In this document: in pieces, positions 53,092 through 64,000 of the stretch | How the letters are laid out: each line of letters opens with the position of its first letter | Numbering within the stretch: position 1 is the first letter of the stretch | NCBI GenBank assembly: GCA_036346255.1 | Contig: CM070632.1 | Location: 49,674,896-49,738,895, forward strand | DNA: 64,000 bases | Direction of reading: 5' to 3' | From: Ampelocalamus luodianensis | Taxonomy: Eukaryota; Streptophyta; Magnoliopsida; Poales; Poaceae | Position numbers and translations under genes: made by a program | Notes under the pieces: model-generated | Seen by the model: only the letters and a program-made list of their open reading frames with translations | Database searches by the model: none | Told to the model about the DNA's origin: nothing

Positions 53092-56000
53092 ATGTCTCTC
53101 CACTCAGCGGACGGCGGCGGGTGCGCTGGCGACGACTGGTTCCTCGACTGCGGCATCCTAGAGGGCCTCCCGGCCGCCGCCTGCGGCACCTTCCCGTGGG
53201 ACGCCTCCCCATCCTCCTCCAATCCAAGGTCCACTGGATGCTCCCCCGGTGCAGCTGTTTTGAGATAGAATTACTTGGCTCCTAATAATTTTGAGCGATC
53301 GATTTCGTGTAGGCGTTTTCTCTCGCCGCTGTGAGAATTGTAGAGGATTTGTAAATCCCGGGTATCTGGTCGTGGAGACGGCTGTTTTTATTTATTTATT
53401 TATGGATTATAGGGCTATTTGGATAGTAGATACATGTGCCGGATCGTAACTCGTAAAGGCGGTTGCTACATCTGGATCCTAGGGCTTCTATTTAATTATT
53501 GGTGATATCGATTGTGGGATAGATTGGTTAGTTTGGGTAGGGGGAAGACAATTTTGGCGTACGAATGCTCTTGTGATGCTGCGAGCGTGGTTATGGAGGG
53601 TGATTTACAAATTCATGCGGATCAACGAGGCAATCTTGCTTTGATGCAAGGAGTATATGATGGGATTGGGTTATTTGTCATAACTATTGATAAATCTTAT
53701 TCTGTTGCGGAGGGTTTGTTAATGTTGTTCTTTTGGGAATAGATGAAATGGGATTATATTGGATTGCGGTAAACTGGTAATTCTGGATGGGGTTAGGGTC
53801 AAATCTAGAGTTTTCAGTGGAATGTATATGACTTGCTGTGAACATAACTGCAGCAATTACTAGGTTCTGGTTTGCTGAAGATATGCAATGATGGCATTTT
53901 TTTTCTTTTACTACAAGTGGCATGCTGTATACGGGAAGAGATTGATGCTTACATGCATCTAGTATTCCGATTAATTTCTGTAACAAATGCTCTTCAGTTG
54001 GTTGGTTGAAACTAGGTAACAGCTGGGCAAAGTCTTTTTTATATAGTCAGAATTTCTAATTCGTGTAGTAGGATCCAGATTACTGAGTAGGTTATGTAGC
54101 ACATATGCACAATAATTGTGATACTTCAATTAAGACTGTATATGCCTCAAAGTTCAGTTTACTAACTTGCATTATTTGGGGATCCTATCGATGTTCTTTT
54201 TTCTAGTGTATCATGTATGGCATCAGTATGTATTCGTAAATTGTGATACTTCAAAGCTAGGACTTGCTGGGAATCTTGATGAATTTGCTGGGAGATTGTA
54301 GTGCTGTAATCTGGAGTTTCCGACTAGGAACTCCATGTCGACTTACATAAAATAAACTGTGGCAAATAAATTTGGTTGTGTTCAAACAATGGGTAGCAGT
54401 GTTGATGGTTTTGGTCTCTTGTGGTGCCATTTTTTAAGTTTGGTAAAAAAAATTTAACATTAGTAGGCCAGCTTTCTTGATCATTTCATCAATGATGAAT
54501 TCACTTTGCGCCAAAACATTAGTTATGCTAAATGAAGATTGTTTGAGACTTTGTGATGGTGCCATTAGGAACAAATTATTGTGATATGCAAGTGAAAGGA
54601 ATTTATATTCCAGTCAAGGCCCTAAACCAGAGTATTGTTTCCATATTCCATTTATAGATCAGTATTTTGGTATTTCCAGCCATGAGCAACACTGGGCTGG
54701 TGCCAGAATCTGAGCTGTGACGAAGGTTTAATTTCCTTATTGAAGCAGTTATGTGTCAAACAAGTTTTTCATCAGTCTTTACTTCAATATTTTTATTATA
54801 CAACTTGTGTGTGCCTTTGAGTTACTTTTCCCCTCATTTTCTTAACAGTCCGGAAGTAGGCAGCTATGTGAACACTTCTGATGTCATCAAGGAACCTGGC
54901 AGTAATAAACGGTCAGCCTGTTGTTTCACTTTGCACTAGAGCATGCATATTAGTTCATTTTGTTCCATTGTCAGTTCTGTAATTGGAAATCTGTTGCAAG
55001 CCGCAGCTTAAGGTCAGGGTCCTGTGGTAGGCCGACATCTAAAGCTTGTAGGGAAAAAATAAGAAGGGACAAGCTGAATGACAGGTACATCATACCTTCA
55101 GTTTTGCTAACTGTAGACTGTGAAGAGAGGTTGCCCCTAAATTTTTAATATTCCTTATGCCTGGTAGGTTTCTTGAATTGGGGACTACTTTGGATCCTGG
55201 GAAGCCAGTAAAAGCTGACAAAGCTGCTATCCTAAGTGATGCTACTCACATGGTTATTCAGCTTCGTGTTGAAGCGCAGCAACTAAAAGATACAAATGAG
55301 AGTCTTGAAGATAAGATTAAAGAACTGAAGGTGAGGCCCTTACATCCAGCCTTCTTTCCTCCAAAAGCTTATGACTCTGGTGCTTGTTAATAGCTGTTAA
55401 CTTGAAGGCGATACATTGCGTTTTCTTACGATGGAAACACATCCTGAATTATTCAGAGAGCCTCATTTTGGAGGGAAATTATTTTATTTAACTTTTATGT
55501 TAAGAGCAACCTACAATTTGGCTGAAAGTTATACTCTTTTATTTCTTTGTTCCACTTAGCTGTCCGGTAATTTTGTTTTAATGTTCGTTGATGGCAATCA
55601 GATCTTAGTCCAAGGTTTCAATGCTTTATGCTAGCCTATGGTGTATATATTCGTACACTGTTCTTGTTTGGCTCATGTAAGACATTTTTGGTTACCACTT
55701 CCTATATGGCCAGAAATTACAAATCAGCTATTCAGCTGGACACTAACTGCATGTCTGGTTACTTATATGGTGATGCTGTATATTACCGTGGAGCACAGTT
55801 CATGTGTTGTTCACGCAGTACATTTCATTTTTGACAATAAATGCCTTTGAACTTTCCTTCTTTTGTACGATGTAGAGAAAATAATGTCTTGTCCTGCTAT
55901 GGCACAACTGATTGATCTGTGTTGCATGTTTTGGAGAATGCCAAAGTTGTTCTTAGTCTAATCATGTTAGCTAAAATCTGTAGCATGCATCCCATGACGT

Positions 56001-56311
56001 TTTTCTTTAAATTCCAGGCAGAGAAGGATGAACTTCGTGATGAGAAGCAGAAGCTGAAAGCAGAGAAGGAGACTTTAGAGCAGCAGACGAAGCTTTTGAC
56101 TGCCACTCCGGCCTACATGCCTCATCCCACTCTGATGCCAGCCCCGTTCCCACAGGCGCCAATGGCTCCCTTCCATGCCCACGGGCAGCCTGTGGGACAG
56201 AAACTGATGATGCCCATTATTGGTTACCCAGGATATCCAATGTGGCAGTTCATGCCGCCTTCTGAAGTCGACACCTCGAAGGACAGCGAAGCATGCCCAC
56301 CTGTTGCGTAA
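53092..56311 (+). CDS. ILR3-like bHLH transcription factor (subgroup IVc)
   Basis: Five exons: 53092-53228, 54849-54911, 55007-55084, 55168-55330 and 56018-56311, giving 244 residues; all borders are GT-AG and phases agree. The basic region SKACREKIRRDKLNDRFLEL keeps the Glu and Arg residues that contact E-box DNA. Helix-loop-helix (KADKAAILSDATHMVIQLR) and a leucine zipper (about residues 125-175) follow. The tail ends with the GYPMWQFMPPSEVDTSKD and PPVA motifs typical of the ILR3/bHLH104/bHLH115 group. These nuclear factors dimerise and activate iron-deficiency genes; in rice the PRI proteins are degraded through HRZ ubiquitin ligases. The first exon (MSLHSADGGG...) is acidic and tryptophan-containing, as usual. 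The (CGG)n-rich leader just before the ATG may affect translation. Which rice paralogue this is cannot be decided here. Confidence 0.92.
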
Positions 56312-56885
56312 TGCTTCGATCGTTTACACCGTGTGAATTCATGGTAACCTAAAACCGCATAGTTGTTCGATCCATTGGTTGGGCGTAATCTCTGATTCAT
56401 ACTAGACTATTGTTGTTATGGTAGTTTGTTGATGAGGAGTATGCTGACATTTGTGGCGCTCTATAGAGGCTACTACCCCTTTAATGACTGTACAATACAT
56501 TTTTTCTGGAGAAAGGAAGAATGCTCATTCTTGTTCTCTACAATTAATGTCAAATTCAGTACTATGTTTATCTTTCTAATTTCTCAAATCCAGTTCTTTC
56601 TGTGAGAAGTTAATCAGTTGGTATCAATCTTGCCCCCCAAGAAAGTTTATTACATGTACAACACTGTCAGAGCTGTTGCAAGCAGGATACAATCAACTAA
56701 GTGATAATTTGCTCAGTAACACTATAAAGATATCACAAGTTGGAAAATAACATTGATGTGTTACTGATATGTGACCTCATGATCCACCTATTATTCTCAC
56801 ATTGAATGTTATTTTCTAATTTATACCTCGTTGCAATGTTGCGTCATCAACTAAACCATACGTTACGAGTAAATTTTCTCATCAA
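56312..56885. other. 3' flank shared by the bHLH gene and the convergent phytocyanin pseudogene
   Basis: Holds the bHLH 3' UTR and AT-rich spacer. The two genes face each other tail to tail. I see no additional gene. Confidence 0.5.
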
Positions 56886-57695
56886 CTAAACCATACAAAG
56901 CAGCAGCGTTGTAGTAGCCATGACAAATGCAGAGCTGACACTGCCTGAAGATCCCGGCGGTGAATTGTAGGAGGTGGAGCCGGTGGTGATGACCGTCGTC
57001 GGCGAGCCGTCCAAGCAGACGCCGCCTGGCGTGCCGTTTACCCCGGGCGAGCCGTTCGCTCCGGGCGGCGACGGGCTGTCGCAGCCGAGCGGCGTGACCC
57101 TGACCCGCAGCTTCATGCATGCCGGCGGCGCAGTGCCCCGGCACGCCGCAGATGAAGTAGCGCCGCCCGAGGCGGTCGAGCTGGACGGTGTCTTGCCCGG
57201 TCCTTAGGGCGGAGATGGAGCTGGACGGTGAGCAGGAGAGGTAGCCGTCCTTGGTCACCTCCACCACGTCGTGCGCCGCCGGCGAGTACTTGAACACTGC
57301 AGCACATGCACATTTACAAGTTTATGAATTGATTAGAGCGCTCGTTAATTCAGTTGTTACGTTAATTTCAGTGTCGTTTTAGATGTTGGCACGGTTTCTA
57401 AATCTGCTCACAACAAATTTCTAATGCAATATATTTATAAAATATAATAAAATTGTAATATTGTGAAAATATTTTTTTTTGCGAGGAACTATGAAAGTAT
57501 TTTCAGTGTCATTAGAGAGGATAATAACATGCAAGGTGGTTAATTACCGAGTTAATCACCGAGGCGGAAGCTGATGGAGGAAGCCCAGGTTGTGTAGTTG
57601 GTCTGCATGTCCCACGAGCCCCCGGGCTCGCAGACGGTGTAGCTGCCGCCGGACGCCATAGCGATGGCGACGACGGCGAGCAAAGATGTTTTCAT
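56886..57695 (-). pseudogene. Uclacyanin-like phytocyanin, disrupted by a stop and a 4-bp duplication
   Basis: Exon 1 (57548-57695) encodes a short signal peptide (MKTSLLAVVAIAMASG) and SYTVCEPGGSWDMQTNYTTW. Exon 2 (56886-57296) encodes the rest of the cupredoxin domain, a Pro/Gly/Ser-rich linker and a hydrophobic GPI-type tail. Type-1 copper ligands are kept: His in AAHDVVEV, Cys and His in CGVPGH, and the following Met. Two lesions: a TAA (57552-57554) four bases before the normal donor, and CATGCATG instead of CATG near 57114-57121, which shifts the frame right after the Met ligand. The stop lies in a 12-bp duplication that also copied the splice donor, and use of the upstream donor would skip it but delete about four residues. 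Phytocyanins are GPI-anchored extracellular blue-copper proteins. Confidence 0.8.
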
Positions 57696-57749
57696 GATAA
57701 TGTTCGGAATTGGCAAAATATGTTCAATGGTAAAAGTAAAGGTCCGCAA

Positions 57750-58529
57750 TAACCAAAGTCAAAGTACAAATTATTCACGTTAGAGACAACATCTCAATAA
57801 TTAGAAAAATTACAAAATAACAGCATCTCAATAATTAGAAAAATTATAAAATAATTAAGAAAAAAATACAATATAAAATATTTGGTCTAATTATCACCGT
57901 ATATATCTAACGCACATAGTAAATAATAAGCATTTTGCAAAATATTTTCGTGTTCAGATGAACACCCTTACCCTTTGTAGGTCCGCCACTGTATGACATA
58001 GTCTATTACTTAGCTAGCTTAATTAGCTTAATCGTGTGGACTAATTAATGGAGTACTTACTCGCCAGGGGAGCAGGTGGTGAAATGTTGAGGACTTGGTC
58101 ACTCAGCCACTCTCGAGTCTTGACTCGATCGTAGAGTGTGTAAAGATTTGTAATTTGTCATGTCGTGCAGACACGTCTTGGATTTGCTCGAGTGAAAGGC
58201 GGGAATATTTGAACACTGCATAGAGGGGGTTGTGCTTTAGGTGTTTTGCCTCATCCGTAGAGACAACTACTTCAATGCATTGTATCTTCGCACTAGTCCA
58301 CACAATTATTTTCATAATTAATCATCTCATCGGCCCCACCTGTCATTCCCACCCTCCTCTCTCTCTCTCCGCCCTTTATGTCTCTCTTCTTGGTCCATTA
58401 GAAAGTTTTGTATATTCATCGTGGAGATACAACTCCACTCTCTCTTAATTTTTCCTCCACCTCAGCTTCAATCATAGGTCGTATGCTACATACACATCTG
58501 ATGTAGGAGTACCAGGAGGAGTGCTCTTA
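57750..58529. other. Intergenic, no gene seen
   Basis: AT-rich sequence upstream of the phytocyanin pseudogene. A short duplicated AACAxCATCTCAATAATTAGAAAAATTA motif occurs at 57787 and 57819. No coding evidence. Confidence 0.5.
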
Positions 58530-58872
58530 GGGCATCTTTAGTGTATTGAACTGATGTCGATTCAAAGAGATGTCACATAAGTATTCAAGAAACTGAGCTT
58601 GTTTTTCTCCAATATATTGATCTAATTCCTACTAATAATTGGGATCCACGTTATATTAAAAAACCACAAAAAATAATATCCTCCTCAACCGCACTCTCTC
58701 CCTCCTTCATAACTAGGCCCATATGAGTTGTTTAATTCTTTGAATTGACTCATATGTAGAGTCTGGTTCTAGAAAAAAATTTGTTGGAATCGACCCTTCC
58801 AATGTATTAAATTGATTCAATATCTTCTCTCTCATTTTTTGAACCGGCTAAAACAATATATTACTGATGGTC
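58530..58872. mobile_element. Tourist-like MITE
   Basis: 343 bp with terminal inverted repeats GGGCATCTTTAGTGTATTG and GACCATCAGTAATATATTG. The target duplication is TTA on both sides (58527-58529 and 58873-58875), diagnostic of PIF/Harbinger-type MITEs. The body is AT-rich and non-coding. Confidence 0.85.
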
Positions 58873-59489
58873 TTAGAGACAACCTAAAAGAAAACACCTT
58901 GTACATGTCCTAAGGCCCCAGATTTTAATTTCTTGCATGAAACTAAGAAATGTGGTTACGGCCATTGGAACTGGGAAACAATGTGCCCCACAAATTAAAT
59001 GGGTCTTTAAGAGACAAAATACAAGCATATCTCCAATGCTGATTCAAGTCCATCCCTAATATCTTAAGGGGGCAGCCGAGTTGGACCACTAGAGATATCC
59101 TAACTGAGTTTGGCTTAAGTGAAGGGTTAATTATCTAGTTTACTACATCATTCCACGTGTCATATCAAGATTGACCCTGCACCTAAACGAAAAGATGGAG
59201 AAAAGAAAAAGGATTGACACTACATGGTCTATTATTACTTAGGGTATCGCAGGTGGTGAAGTGAATGTGGTGTCATATCAAGATTCGACTTTTTGAGTTC
59301 GCCGTAAAGATTTGGAATTTGTCTGATGTCTTTTGCTGTGACCAGTTGACCGTGTTAATGATAGCGTACCAGCGAGTAGAAGAAATAACAAAAAAATATT
59401 TTGAATTTGCCGACTGGGAGGAGATGGTAATTAATTAGTTGTTCGATCCATTAGTTTGTTGACGAGTAAGTGACATTCCCCCCACCCAC

Positions 59490-59997
59490 TTAGAGTGAGT
59501 TTAGTTGGGTGAACCAAGGCGAATGAGATGAGATGGTACATGATAGATAGAGTGATTTTGGATGGTATGATACAACTTGTGTGTTTAGTTAGTGGGATGC
59601 GTTAATTCAAGATTTTGTTTGGTTGCATGAATGTGATGGTATCGGATGGGTCAAGATGATGTTTGGTTTGAGGGATGAAGTTGAATGAGTTTTATACATA
59701 GAGGAATGTTAGCACGATTAATAATTAAAATATTAGCACGGTTATTAAATTTACCTTAATTACAAAAAGGAGTATTTAACTAAACTAATTGTTTTAACTG
59801 TTCACTTATTGGTATGGCCAACTGGTCAATGATGTATACACAGAGGGAGGGGTAACAGAGGGGATACGCTCGTCCTTGTACCACGTGGTTCGTCCGTTTT
59901 TACGGAACTACTCGGTACTATATATTCAGATAATATTACCAGAATATATATGACTCCATCCAAGACGAGTTGGTTCGGTCCACTAAACCAAACACAA
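59490..59997. mobile_element. Degenerate DNA-transposon remnant
   Basis: Left GAGTTTAGTTGGGTGAACCA and inverted right GTGTTTGGTTTAGTGGACCG form a mismatched terminal repeat of about 20 bp around 500 bp of AT-rich DNA. Target duplication unclear. Confidence 0.35.
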
Positions 59998-61160
59998 TGA
60001 CGAGAGCATATTCAGGATCATCACGTACATGTATGTCCCGATTCACCGAACGAAACACACCGGCGAGAACACTGGAGAAGAGAGGGAGAGGGGCCAGCAG
60101 CAGATTGACGGAGTCGCGGCCGGCGGCAGCAATCTGTCGCTCCGGCGGCTAGGGTTCTTGTCTGTTTCCTTTCCTTTCAGCAGCTTTTCTTCCCGTCTGG
60201 CACAAGCTGGCTGGGCCCAACGCCGGCCCTATCAGGACGTACAAACTTGTCTAGCAAGGCTGGACATGATTAGGCCAGCCAAGGATAATTCCAAATAGCA
60301 CCGGGCCCTTAGGTGCAATTTGTTAGAAACTGCAAATTATGCCTAAGTCAACCCTAAATCTAGACTCAATCCATGCCAAAGCCGAATGCTAACCACTCGG
60401 CTCTTCGGGCTGATGACTCGAGTTCGATTCCCGCCAACCTTGGTTTGCATAGATCATACATTTATCTCCTCAATGTAATTTCTGGCATTTTTGACCCACG
60501 ACTGACTGACGGGTTACGATCTTTACCATGACTTCACTAGCCAATTGTCCTCACCCTCGGAAAGTCACACCCGACTCGAGGCCTCGATTCATAGTAGTTT
60601 ACGTGTGTTCTAGTTCGAACTTTGAAGTAAATCTTTAGATTTAATACAAGTTGAACGGTCGAGCTGAACCTTGCATGACCCGTGCTGATGGGCCGTAGCT
60701 ACAAATCTATCAACGGACTATATATTTATCGGTTCGGAATCCTTTGCATTGAAGTATTCAATTTCAATATAGGGATCTACGGTGGTATGACATTAGGAGC
60801 GATCTTCATCGTAACAAATATTCAGATCAATCGTTAGTGTTTTCATCATAGTAAAAATGCTACTGTATATATTTCACTGTTGTTACGTTACACTGCAGGA
60901 CACCGTTCCTCTCCTAGCATAAAACCTTTTCACACTGTAAACTTACAGTAATACAATCGGATCCGGCTAGCTGGAAACCTATGAATGCGATGGGCTTGAA
61001 TTGGTGCCGGTTTGTCAAAAGCACGGCCTGTTGGCTGGTCAAATCAAGTCTGTCATGTCAATCAAACTTCAAAATCAAGATGTCTTAATTGTCAAATACA
61101 GTTGTCTTAAGACTTTGTGACCACGTGTCACGGGAAGAGATTCAAAAATCGTAGTGAGTG
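59998..61160. other. Gene-free stretch with a tRNA-like segment
   Basis: At 60372-60435 the sequence contains AACCACTCGGC (the inverse of a tRNA A-box, GCCGAGTGGTT) and GAGTTCGATTCCCG (a B-box-like motif), but in opposite orientations, so no tRNA folds. A Ser/Arg-rich open frame at 60029-60298 shows no domain. Confidence 0.35.
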
Positions 61161-61373
61161 CTCCTTCTGTCAAAAAAAAAAAAAATACGACATCGACACA
61201 TCTCCTATATATATTCATAAAATAATATAAAAATATTTTTCATGACTAATCTAATAATATTATTTTCACGTGATAAATACAAATAGTTTTTTTTTTATAT
61301 TAGTTATCAAAGTTAAGTAAGTTTGATTGCACGCATTCTAAAACATCACATATTTCCAACGGAGGAAGGGGAG
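61161..61373. mobile_element. Stowaway-like MITE
   Basis: Left CTCCTTCTGTC and inverted right CTCCCCTTCCTCCGTTGG, with TA after the right end (61374-61375), resemble the CTCCCTCCGT ends of Stowaway (Tc1/mariner) MITEs. About 213 bp, AT-rich. Confidence 0.6.
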
Positions 61374-62086
61374 TATAAAACACGTACGTAGTTAGCGGAT
61401 ACTATCGAACTTTGGCCACTCGTCAAAAAATCGAGATGAGATGGCAATCAGACTGACCAATTGTTTGTCCAAATTAGACATGTTCAAACCTCGGGCTAGG
61501 CTGGGCTCGGATTGGCTGGGATTCGGTCCGAGTCTAGAAAAGTTTGGTCTTGAATGGACAGACCGAGCTCGGTCTAGCCTGGTCTGAAAGCTACGTTTTC
61601 CTATAAAATAGCATTATTTTAATTATTTTTGTAATAAATATCAATATTTAGTTCATTTCAATAATAAATTTATTGTTTTTAATACTATTATCGGGTTTTT
61701 CTAGGCTTCGGACCGAAAATTAAGGTTCAAACCCGAAAAAATCAGGTTGAGCTCAAATCAAGCACCAGATTAGGCTACTCATGAACAGATCTAGTCCACG
61801 TAGAAGAGCCTGGGCATGAGAGTTAAAAGAACACACGTGGAAAAGAACCCAAAAATCACAGTGAAAACTCCACAAAAACAGCCTCAGTGGATACATATCG
61901 AATCCTAGCCCTCGGCTAGAAATCAAGATGACATGCATGTCATTTCGTCATCTTACCAGTGCATGTGGTTTAACGTTGTACCGGACTTCTTAACAGCATG
62001 TGTTCATGCTGATTGTAATCCTGCTATTGGTTAAAAATTCTTAAAGCTCCTTGAATTCTTAAAAAAAATTGTTTACGCAAATAGAA

Positions 62087-62357
62087 CTTCTCCCTCTATT
62101 TCACTATATTTGTTCGCAGCCTACCATGTGTGCATAAACCAAGAAATCACTAAATCTAAGAAATACTTAATGACAAATGACTATACATATCTTTATTAAA
62201 TGACATATCATAACTACTTAGTCTCTTCGAAATTATTTAATTAGGGTAGAGAGCAAAAAAAATATTTATAATAATTGCACTCTAAATTTCCTAGTTAGAC
62301 AAATATATTAAAATGGATACTCCCGATATCATAAATAAATATAGCGAAACGGAGAAG
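62087..62357. mobile_element. Stowaway-like MITE
   Basis: Left CTTCTCCCTCTATTTCACTA and inverted right CTTCTCCGTTTCGCTATATT are well-matched terminal repeats. TA follows the right end (62358-62359). About 271 bp, non-coding. Confidence 0.75.
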
Positions 62358-62537
62358 TAATTAAGTACACTATAATACATCAATTGAGCACGAGAAAAGA
62401 GTGGCAATTAAACAAATTAATTCTCTCCGAACAACGAAGTGTACACACAGCTCAAATGAAAAGAAAATGACACCAAATTAGCAGCTCTAGATAATCACAG
62501 GGCTATGAGAGCACGGAAGATACACGTATACGTACGT

Positions 62538-63272
62538 CTAGCTACGACCACTGGGCCATGAGAGCCTGCAGAACACTGCTACTAGGACGGCAAGGCCGAT
62601 GCTTCCGGCGGGGGCGGCCGTGACAGAGGTCGCGGACGCCGCCGGCGGCGCGGCGGGGCCGGAGCCGGCGGCGATGACGTCGATCCGGATCTTCATGCCG
62701 CTGTCGCAGTGGCCGGTGAAGCCGCAGAGGAAGTAGCGGGTGCCGACGGCGGTGAGGGCGACGACGTCGTTGCCGGAGCGGAAGGCGGAGATGTTGTTGG
62801 CGCTGGAGCAGGCGTCGAACCCGGCCTTGCTCACCTCCACCACGTCGTGCAGCTCCGGCGAGTACGTGAACGCTGCACAGTTAACAACAACGATCTATAG
62901 TTAGTGAGTCATTCTCGGATCACGTTCAAATACATAAAATTGCATCATCATACGATCATACGATTTAAATGATATATTAAAAGTAAAGGTGAGTCATTAT
63001 ATATAGATAGGTAGTCTGTGAGATTCAAACTGTAGCAGCATACAGTTACATGAAAGAGGCGACTTACTGATCTTATCGCCGGGGTGGAATGTCTTGGTGG
63101 CGACCCACTCGGCGTAGTTGGTCTCCAGGTCCCACAGGCCGTTCGGCGCGCCCACCGTGTATGTCGTCGCCGCCGCGGCTACCTGCACCAGAGCGGCGGC
63201 GGCGGCGGTGGCCACGGCCACAAAGAGAGAAGCTCGAGCCCGAGCCCGAGCCCCGATCTCCATGGAAGCCAT
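62538..63272 (-). CDS. Uclacyanin-like phytocyanin (blue copper protein), intact
   Basis: Two exons, 63068-63272 and 62538-62872, joined through a phase-1 intron (GTAAGT donor, GTGCAG acceptor) at the usual phytocyanin site, inside the GDKI(T) motif. The 179-aa product has a signal peptide (Arg/Ala-rich start then a hydrophobic run, cut near AAA-TTYTV). The plastocyanin-like domain (TYTVGAPNGLWDLETNYAEW) has His in ELHDVVEV and CGFTGHCDSGM supplying the Cys, His and Met copper ligands. A Pro/Ala-rich linker and a terminal hydrophobic stretch (SIGLAVLVAVFC) suggest a GPI anchor. It acts at the plasma membrane or wall, probably in electron transfer or wall processes. It is in the same orientation as, and probably a tandem relative of, the broken copy 5 kb away. 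The ATG at 63272 is chosen; a second Met follows three codons later. Confidence 0.88.
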
Positions 63273-63498
63273 GTGTACGTATGTAGATACGCGCAGAGTC
63301 GGGTCGAGATCCTCGGAGCGATCGGATCGGACGGCCGAGAGCACCCGATCGAGCGATGACCGAGGAGCTATAACTAACTAACTAGACTGAACCAGTGGAA
63401 GAAGAGGCAGGCAGAAGAGAGAGAAGGCCGGCCGGTAAGAGGCAAGAACTAATACACGATCGATGGCTTAATTGGAAGTTTCGGTTGGGTGCGTGCGC

Positions 63499-63505
63499 TT
63501 ATATA
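63499..63505 (-). promoter_or_regulatory. TATA box of the intact phytocyanin gene
   Basis: On the minus strand GCATGTATATAAGCGC lies 227 bp upstream of the ATG, a suitable distance for a plant core promoter with a leader of about 195 bases. Confidence 0.5.
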
Positions 63506-63639
63506 CATGCATCAACTAATCAATCCAGCGCGTCATTAGGATCAACTCGATGGATCGACCAGCTAATTGGTTAGGGTTAGACACGTACGGACCACACACA
63601 TTGCAGGTCGCGTGTATGGTTGTTGCAGCTGGGTCCTCC

Positions 63640-63893
63640 ATCCGGCAAAAGGAATTTTTTTGGATCCATCAATAGAATCGGTAATCGTCGGTTACTTACC
63701 GGATATTCCTGCAAAGTTTTGGATGAAATTTTTTAGTTGAAATTTGAAATTTTCAAATGTAAAAATGAAATTTATCTAAATTTTGAATTTGGATGAAAAT
63801 TATATAAATCCAAAGTTTTTTTCCCGGTGCGAATTTTTGGTGGATCCCACTGATAACACCGGTTACCGACGAATTTTCGCTGATAGAATTTCC
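63640..63893. mobile_element. MITE with GGTAATCGTCGGTTAC-type ends
   Basis: Left GGATCCATCAATAGAATCGG and inverted right GGGAAATTCTATCAGCGAAA flank an AT-rich body with GAAATTTGAAATTTTCAAAT motifs. The style matches the Mutator-type insertion at 30640-30882. Borders are approximate. Confidence 0.45.
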
Positions 63894-64000
63894 CTGTCCG
63901 GCCTGTGCTCATCATCATATATGGGTTCGGTTGCTTGCATTGGTGCGTCACTAATTAATGCTCGCTATTCATCGATCGATCGATGGATTCGGCCAGAGCT

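Noticed and set aside
60372..60435. Possible tRNA gene
   Set aside because: A-box-like and B-box-like words are in opposite orientations, and no acceptor stem or cloverleaf can be drawn. At best it is a scrambled SINE or tRNA remnant.

Overview
The window looks like nuclear DNA from a grass, most likely rice or another Oryza. The evidence is spliced genes with GT-AG introns, GC-rich first exons, many Tourist- and Stowaway-type MITEs, nested LTR retrotransposons with 5-bp target duplications, and proteins that read as grass members of plant families. No CRISPR, operon, phage or bacterial feature is present.

Layout. 1-7 kb: gene-poor, with two diverged gene fragments (alkaline ceramidase-like at 2.8 kb, RRM-protein-like at 4.1 kb) on either side of a GC-rich block. 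7.2-7.7 kb: a small two-exon gene of unknown function whose best start codon reads ATA. 8-24 kb: mostly one large non-coding LTR retrotransposon (LARD-like, LTRs about 3.5 kb) with a 2.9-kb solo LTR nested in its 5' LTR. Its target-site duplication occurs three times, so the locus has rearranged. 25-27 kb: DNA-transposon remnants. 27-41 kb: a CRLK-type calcium/calmodulin-regulated receptor-like kinase. Its 9.7-kb first intron holds a dead Ty1/copia element (itself carrying three nested insertions) and a solo LTR. Exon 3 has lost one base and is partly duplicated around a truncated LTR. 41.8-45.4 kb: a probable solo LTR carrying two minisatellites.

46-63 kb is the gene-dense part: a DUF1218 four-helix membrane protein (-), an intact DYW-type PPR protein resembling Arabidopsis At5g50390 (-), an ILR3-like subgroup IVc bHLH factor of the iron-response type (+), and two uclacyanin-like phytocyanins (-). 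The proximal phytocyanin carries an in-frame stop and a 4-bp frameshifting duplication; the distal one is intact.

The genes do not form a pathway. The main interest lies in how transposons and small duplications have reshaped them: the kinase exon 3, the phytocyanin splice site, the captured gene pieces, the triple target duplication, and two solo LTRs that share dense arrays of short CGGT...ACCG palindromes upstream of their TATA boxes. All identifications rest on reading the sequence and on memory of protein families; no database search was possible.
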